Assembly: GCF_014648875.1 (NCBI RefSeq)
Contig: NZ_BMRY01000010.1
Span: 248,001 to 312,000, forward strand
Length of the DNA stretch: 64,000 nucleotides
Reading direction: 5' to 3'
DNA from: Streptomyces parvus
GTDB lineage: Bacteria; Actinomycetota; Actinomycetes; Streptomycetales; Streptomycetaceae
A program made the translations under genes and the position numbers. The notes below the pieces were generated by a model that was not told the origin of the DNA, did not search any database, and worked only from the letters and a program-made list of their open reading frames with translations. Positions within the stretch are counted from its first letter, which is position 1, and each line of letters opens with the position of its first letter. Shown here in pieces: positions 61,454 through 64,000 of the stretch.

Positions 61454-61923
61454 GGTCCATCCCGTCCACCCTGTGCCGCCTCACCACGCCACGCCCTGTT
61501 GTGCTGCCCCACACGGGTCAGCAACGGGTCAGCACACGCGTCGGCACACAGGCCGGCACACGCGTCAGCACACGCGTCGGCACACAGGCCGGCACACGCG
61601 TCGGCACACAGGCCGGGCACACAGGTCGGCGGTCAAAATCACCACCCACACCTTCACGGAACGTCACCATCAGTCAGTCCAGCCGCCCGATGCAACAGAT
61701 CCGCGCAGAAACGACCAGGACCGGGCAAAGCGGAATGGCTGCTCCCGCTCACTTCCGGCCGCGCGCGGTGGCCCGGACCGGACGGCGAGCTGGAACGGCC
61801 GACGCGCCACCCTCTATGCTTCACCACGCTTTCCCGCGTGGAACGGGCCCCTTAACGGGACCGCCACCCGGTGGCCAGTCCGACCCCACCAGTTCACAAC
61901 GACCTTCACAGCGGGAGCGAGCG
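61454..61923. other. ~470 bp gap with repeats upstream of the GGDEF/EAL gene
   Basis: The gap includes the 12-bp tandem array at 61531-61627 and a mixed-composition stretch at 61628-61760 that probably contains the promoter. The frame of the downstream gene is open through all of it but reads as repeats and low-complexity protein, so I do not count it as coding. No recognisable operator was found. Confidence 0.5.
61531..61627 (+). repeat. Eight tandem 12-bp repeats, two alternating types
   Basis: Units RGCACACGCGTC and GGCACACAGGCC alternate in the order A B A A B A B B' from 61531, the last with one extra base. Upstream 61511-61530 has degenerate copies. Confidence 0.88.
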
Positions 61924-63843
61924 GTGAGCGGAACCTCCGAAGGGCCGAGGGCCTCGGCAGGCACGGCCCCCGGCGCGCCCGCCGCGCCGGTCACGGAGCG
62001 TCATACGACGGCCCCGGCCGAGAGCGGTCCCACCCGGACCGATTCCGCCCGGACCGGTCCCGGCGGGGGCGACGCCGGTTCCATCGCCTCCGAGCTGCGC
62101 GACTACCGGGCGGCGTTCAACGCCGCCACGCTCCCCATGGGCGTCGTCGACGGCCGGGGCCATGTCGTGCGGGCCAACGAGGCGCTCGGCGGGCTGCTGG
62201 GGACGCCGGCCGCGGTCCTCGCCGGGCGGCAGGCGTGCGAACTGCTCGACCTCGCCACCGACGACCGGACCTGGCACGCGTACCGCGAGGTCCTCCTCGG
62301 CCGCCGCTCCCGGTTCCGCTGCACGCGCCGCCTCAAGCATCCCGACGGGCGCTCCCTGTGGGCCGAGATCACCGTCGTACCGATGACGGGGGCGTCGGCG
62401 GCGGAGTCGGCCCGGGTGCTCCTGACGGTCGCGGACGTCAGCGACCGGCGGGAGCTCCAGGAGCGGCTGCGCCACCTCCAGATGCACGACCCGGTGACCC
62501 GGCTGCCCAACCGGACGCTGTTCTTCGAGCGCCTCGCCTCGACCCTGGAGACCCCGCCGTACCAGGACGACTCCCTGCCGTCCCGGCAGCACGCCCGGAT
62601 CGGCCTCTGCTACCTGGACCTGGACGGCTTCAAGGCGATCAACGACACCCTCGGCCACCGCACCGGGGACCGGCTGCTGGCAGCCGTCGCCGCGCGGCTC
62701 ACCGACTGCGCCGAGAACGACGCCTCCCGCAACGCCGGGGGCAGCCGGCTGGTGGCACGCCTGGGCGGCGACGAGTTCGCGATCCTGGTCGAGGACTCGG
62801 CCGGCACCCAGGAGCTGACCGACCTGGCCCGCTCGGTCCTCGCCGCGCTCCAGCAGCCGTTCGACCTGGCGGGCCAGCGGCTCTCGGTCTCCGCGTCGAT
62901 CGGCGTGGTCGAGCGGACCGCCGCGGGCACCTCGCCCACCGGTCTGATGCAGGCCGCCGACACCACGCTGTACTGGGCGAAGGCGGACGGCCGGGCCCGC
63001 TGGACCCTGTTCGACCCCGAGCGCAACGCCCACCGCATGACCCGGCAGTCCCTCTCCTCGACGCTCCGGCCCGCCGTGGAGCGCGGCGAGTTCACGCTGG
63101 AGTACCAGCCGCTGGTCGGGATGGCCGACGGGGTGCTGCGCGGGGTCGAGGCGCTGGTGCGCTGGAACCACCCGCAGTTCGGCGTCCTGCCGCCGAATCG
63201 GTTCGTCCAGATCGCCGAGGAGGACGGTTCGATCGTCCAGCTCGGCCGGTGGGTGCTGCGCACCGCGTGCCGGCAGGCGCGACGCTGGCAGCTGGACCAT
63301 CCGGACGAGCCGCCGCTGTTCATCAGCGTCAACGTCGCCGTACGGCAGGTCTGGGACTCCGACCTGGTGGCCGACGTGGCGCAGATCCTGGCCGAGACCG
63401 AACTCGCCCCCGGGCTGCTCCAGCTGGAGCTGACCGAGTCGGCGGTGATGGGCTCCGGCGGCCGTCCGCTGAGAGCGCTCCAGGCACTGAGCGACATGGG
63501 CGTCCGGATCGCCATCGACGATTTCGGGACGGGTTATTCGAACCTCGCCTACCTCAGCCGGCTGCCCGTCTCCGTACTGAAGCTGGACGGGGCGTTCGTG
63601 AAGGGCTTCCGGTACGAGGACGGTACGCATCCGAGCCCGGCAGACGAAACGATCGTGGAGGCCATGGTGCAGCTGGCGCACCGCCTGGGCCTGACCGTCA
63701 CCGCGGAGTGCGTGGAGACGGCCGGGCAGGCGGAGCGGCTGCGGCGGATCGGCTGCGACACGGGGCAGGGGTGGCTGTACTCGCGGGCGGTCGCGCCGGA
63801 GCAGATCGCCGGGCTGATCGGGTCCCGGCCGCTGGAGGGCTGA
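61924..63843 (+). CDS. cdgA: PAS-GGDEF-EAL cyclic-di-GMP enzyme
   Basis: The 639-aa protein has a ~50-residue polar lead, a PAS domain (LRDYRAAFNAATLPMGVVDG; PAC end LLTVADVSDRRELQERL), an intact GGDEF domain (DPVTRLPNRTLFFERL; LARLGGDEFAILVED) and an EAL domain (GVEALVRWNHPQFG; ELTESAVM; IAIDDFGTGYSNLAYL; KLDGAFVKGF) with the metal and catalytic residues. Both diguanylate cyclase and phosphodiesterase activities are possible. S. coelicolor CdgA has the same architecture and, by recall, a similar location; the symbol rests on that. GTG 61924 with GGGAGCGAG upstream is preferred over earlier starts. Confidence 0.85.
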   Translation: MSGTSEGPRASAGTAPGAPAAPVTERHTTAPAESGPTRTDSARTGPGGGDAGSIASELRDYRAAFNAATLPMGVVDGRGHVVRANEALGGLLGTPAAVLAGRQACELLDLATDDRTWHAYREVLLGRRSRFRCTRRLKHPDGRSLWAEITVVPMTGASAAESARVLLTVADVSDRRELQERLRHLQMHDPVTRLPNRTLFFERLASTLETPPYQDDSLPSRQHARIGLCYLDLDGFKAINDTLGHRTGDRLLAAVAARLTDCAENDASRNAGGSRLVARLGGDEFAILVEDSAGTQELTDLARSVLAALQQPFDLAGQRLSVSASIGVVERTAAGTSPTGLMQAADTTLYWAKADGRARWTLFDPERNAHRMTRQSLSSTLRPAVERGEFTLEYQPLVGMADGVLRGVEALVRWNHPQFGVLPPNRFVQIAEEDGSIVQLGRWVLRTACRQARRWQLDHPDEPPLFISVNVAVRQVWDSDLVADVAQILAETELAPGLLQLELTESAVMGSGGRPLRALQALSDMGVRIAIDDFGTGYSNLAYLSRLPVSVLKLDGAFVKGFRYEDGTHPSPADETIVEAMVQLAHRLGLTVTAECVETAGQAERLRRIGCDTGQGWLYSRAVAPEQIAGLIGSRPLEG

Positions 63844-63860
63844 CCGGGATCCCGCAGGAT

Positions 63861-64000
63861 CTACGGAGCGGCCGGCAGGCCGTACGCGTCCGCGATCAGG
63901 CCGTAGCTGCGCAGCCGCGCGTCCCCGCCGTGCGCGTTGGCGGTGATCATCAGCTCGTCGGCGCCGGTGCGCTTGGCCAGGTCGTCCAGGCCGGTGCGGA
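63861..64000 (-). CDS. Luciferase-like (LLM) flavin-dependent oxidoreductase, C-terminal end only
   Basis: Reading the minus strand from the right edge gives RTGLDDLAKRTGADELMITA, then NAHGGDARLRSYGLIADAYG and LPAAP before the stop (63861-63863). This is the standard C-terminus of bacterial LLM-class monooxygenases (ADELM-ITA, followed by R-SY-L-A). The rest of the gene lies beyond the window. Confidence 0.75.
   Translation of the reverse strand, partial: RTGLDDLAKRTGADELMITANAHGGDARLRSYGLIADAYGLPAAP

Noticed and set aside
61531..61627. Possible CRISPR array
   Set aside because: The period is only 12 bp with no unique spacers; it is a simple tandem repeat.
61501..61923. N-terminal extension of the GGDEF/EAL protein
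   Set aside because: It would translate the tandem repeats and a low-complexity stretch; GTG 61924 with its own ribosome site fits the family better.

Overview
The window comes from a high-GC actinomycete and is almost certainly a Streptomyces chromosome. The evidence is very high third-position GC, GTG/TTG starts, an adpA gene carrying the classic TTA (bldA) codon, a complete desferrioxamine cluster desABCD with DmdR/IdeR-type iron boxes, a DasR-type palindrome and a cebR-bglC-cebGFE cellobiose locus. From memory, the gene order leucine catabolism, des, glmS, adpA, orn, LPMO, ceb, GGDEF/EAL matches the SCO27xx-28xx part of the S. coelicolor core. That comparison is recall, not a search result.

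Layout. 1-4.7 kb: a 5'-truncated membrane glycosyltransferase, an OafA-type O-acyltransferase with an SGNH domain, and a convergent DUF418 membrane protein. 4.8-12.2 kb: a GPP34-like protein, then a TetR repressor divergent from a leucine/isovalerate catabolic operon (acyl-CoA carboxylase beta and alpha, HMG-CoA lyase, acyl-CoA dehydrogenase). The operon ends in a strong hairpin, and two similar palindromes lie in the divergent gap. 12.3-22.2 kb: a mixed accessory stretch with a YrhB/Imm35-like protein, an AraC regulator, an LRV/HEAT repeat protein, two GNATs, a probably broken small gene, an anchored protein, a DUF1707-like remnant and an HxlR/MFS pair. 22.3-28.5 kb: desF and desABCD, with two iron boxes. 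28.5-35.3 kb: DUF4429 protein, a small unknown, glmS, a universal stress protein, adpA after a ~900 bp leader, orn and tRNA-His(GTG). 35.4-42.3 kb: an AA10 LPMO with a DasR-type site, then the ceb locus with three TGGGAGCGCTCCCA-type boxes. 42.5-46.1 kb: an AspT-type exchanger and aspartate 4-decarboxylase separated by a 178 bp MITE. 46.4-54.5 kb: a two-component system, secreted, methyltransferase-like, TPR and phosphatase genes, and a PAP2 protein. 54.4-58.6 kb: a three-gene cassette of Cas4/AddB-like nuclease, unknown protein and Upf1/Dna2-like SF1 helicase. 58.7-64 kb: a small conserved protein, a PrimPol-like remnant running into tRNA-Lys(CTT), a secreted M6-type protease, a PAS-GGDEF-EAL protein and the 3' end of a luciferase-like oxidoreductase.

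How the genes work together. Iron limitation should relieve DmdR repression of desF and desABCD, which make desferrioxamine and release its iron. CebR senses cello-oligosaccharides imported by CebEFG and hydrolysed by BglC. The LPMO oxidises chitin or cellulose and carries a site for the GlcNAc-responsive DasR. AdpA and the c-di-GMP enzyme tie the region to development. The least explained locus is the nuclease/unknown/helicase cassette, which resembles a Dna2-like activity split over separate proteins.
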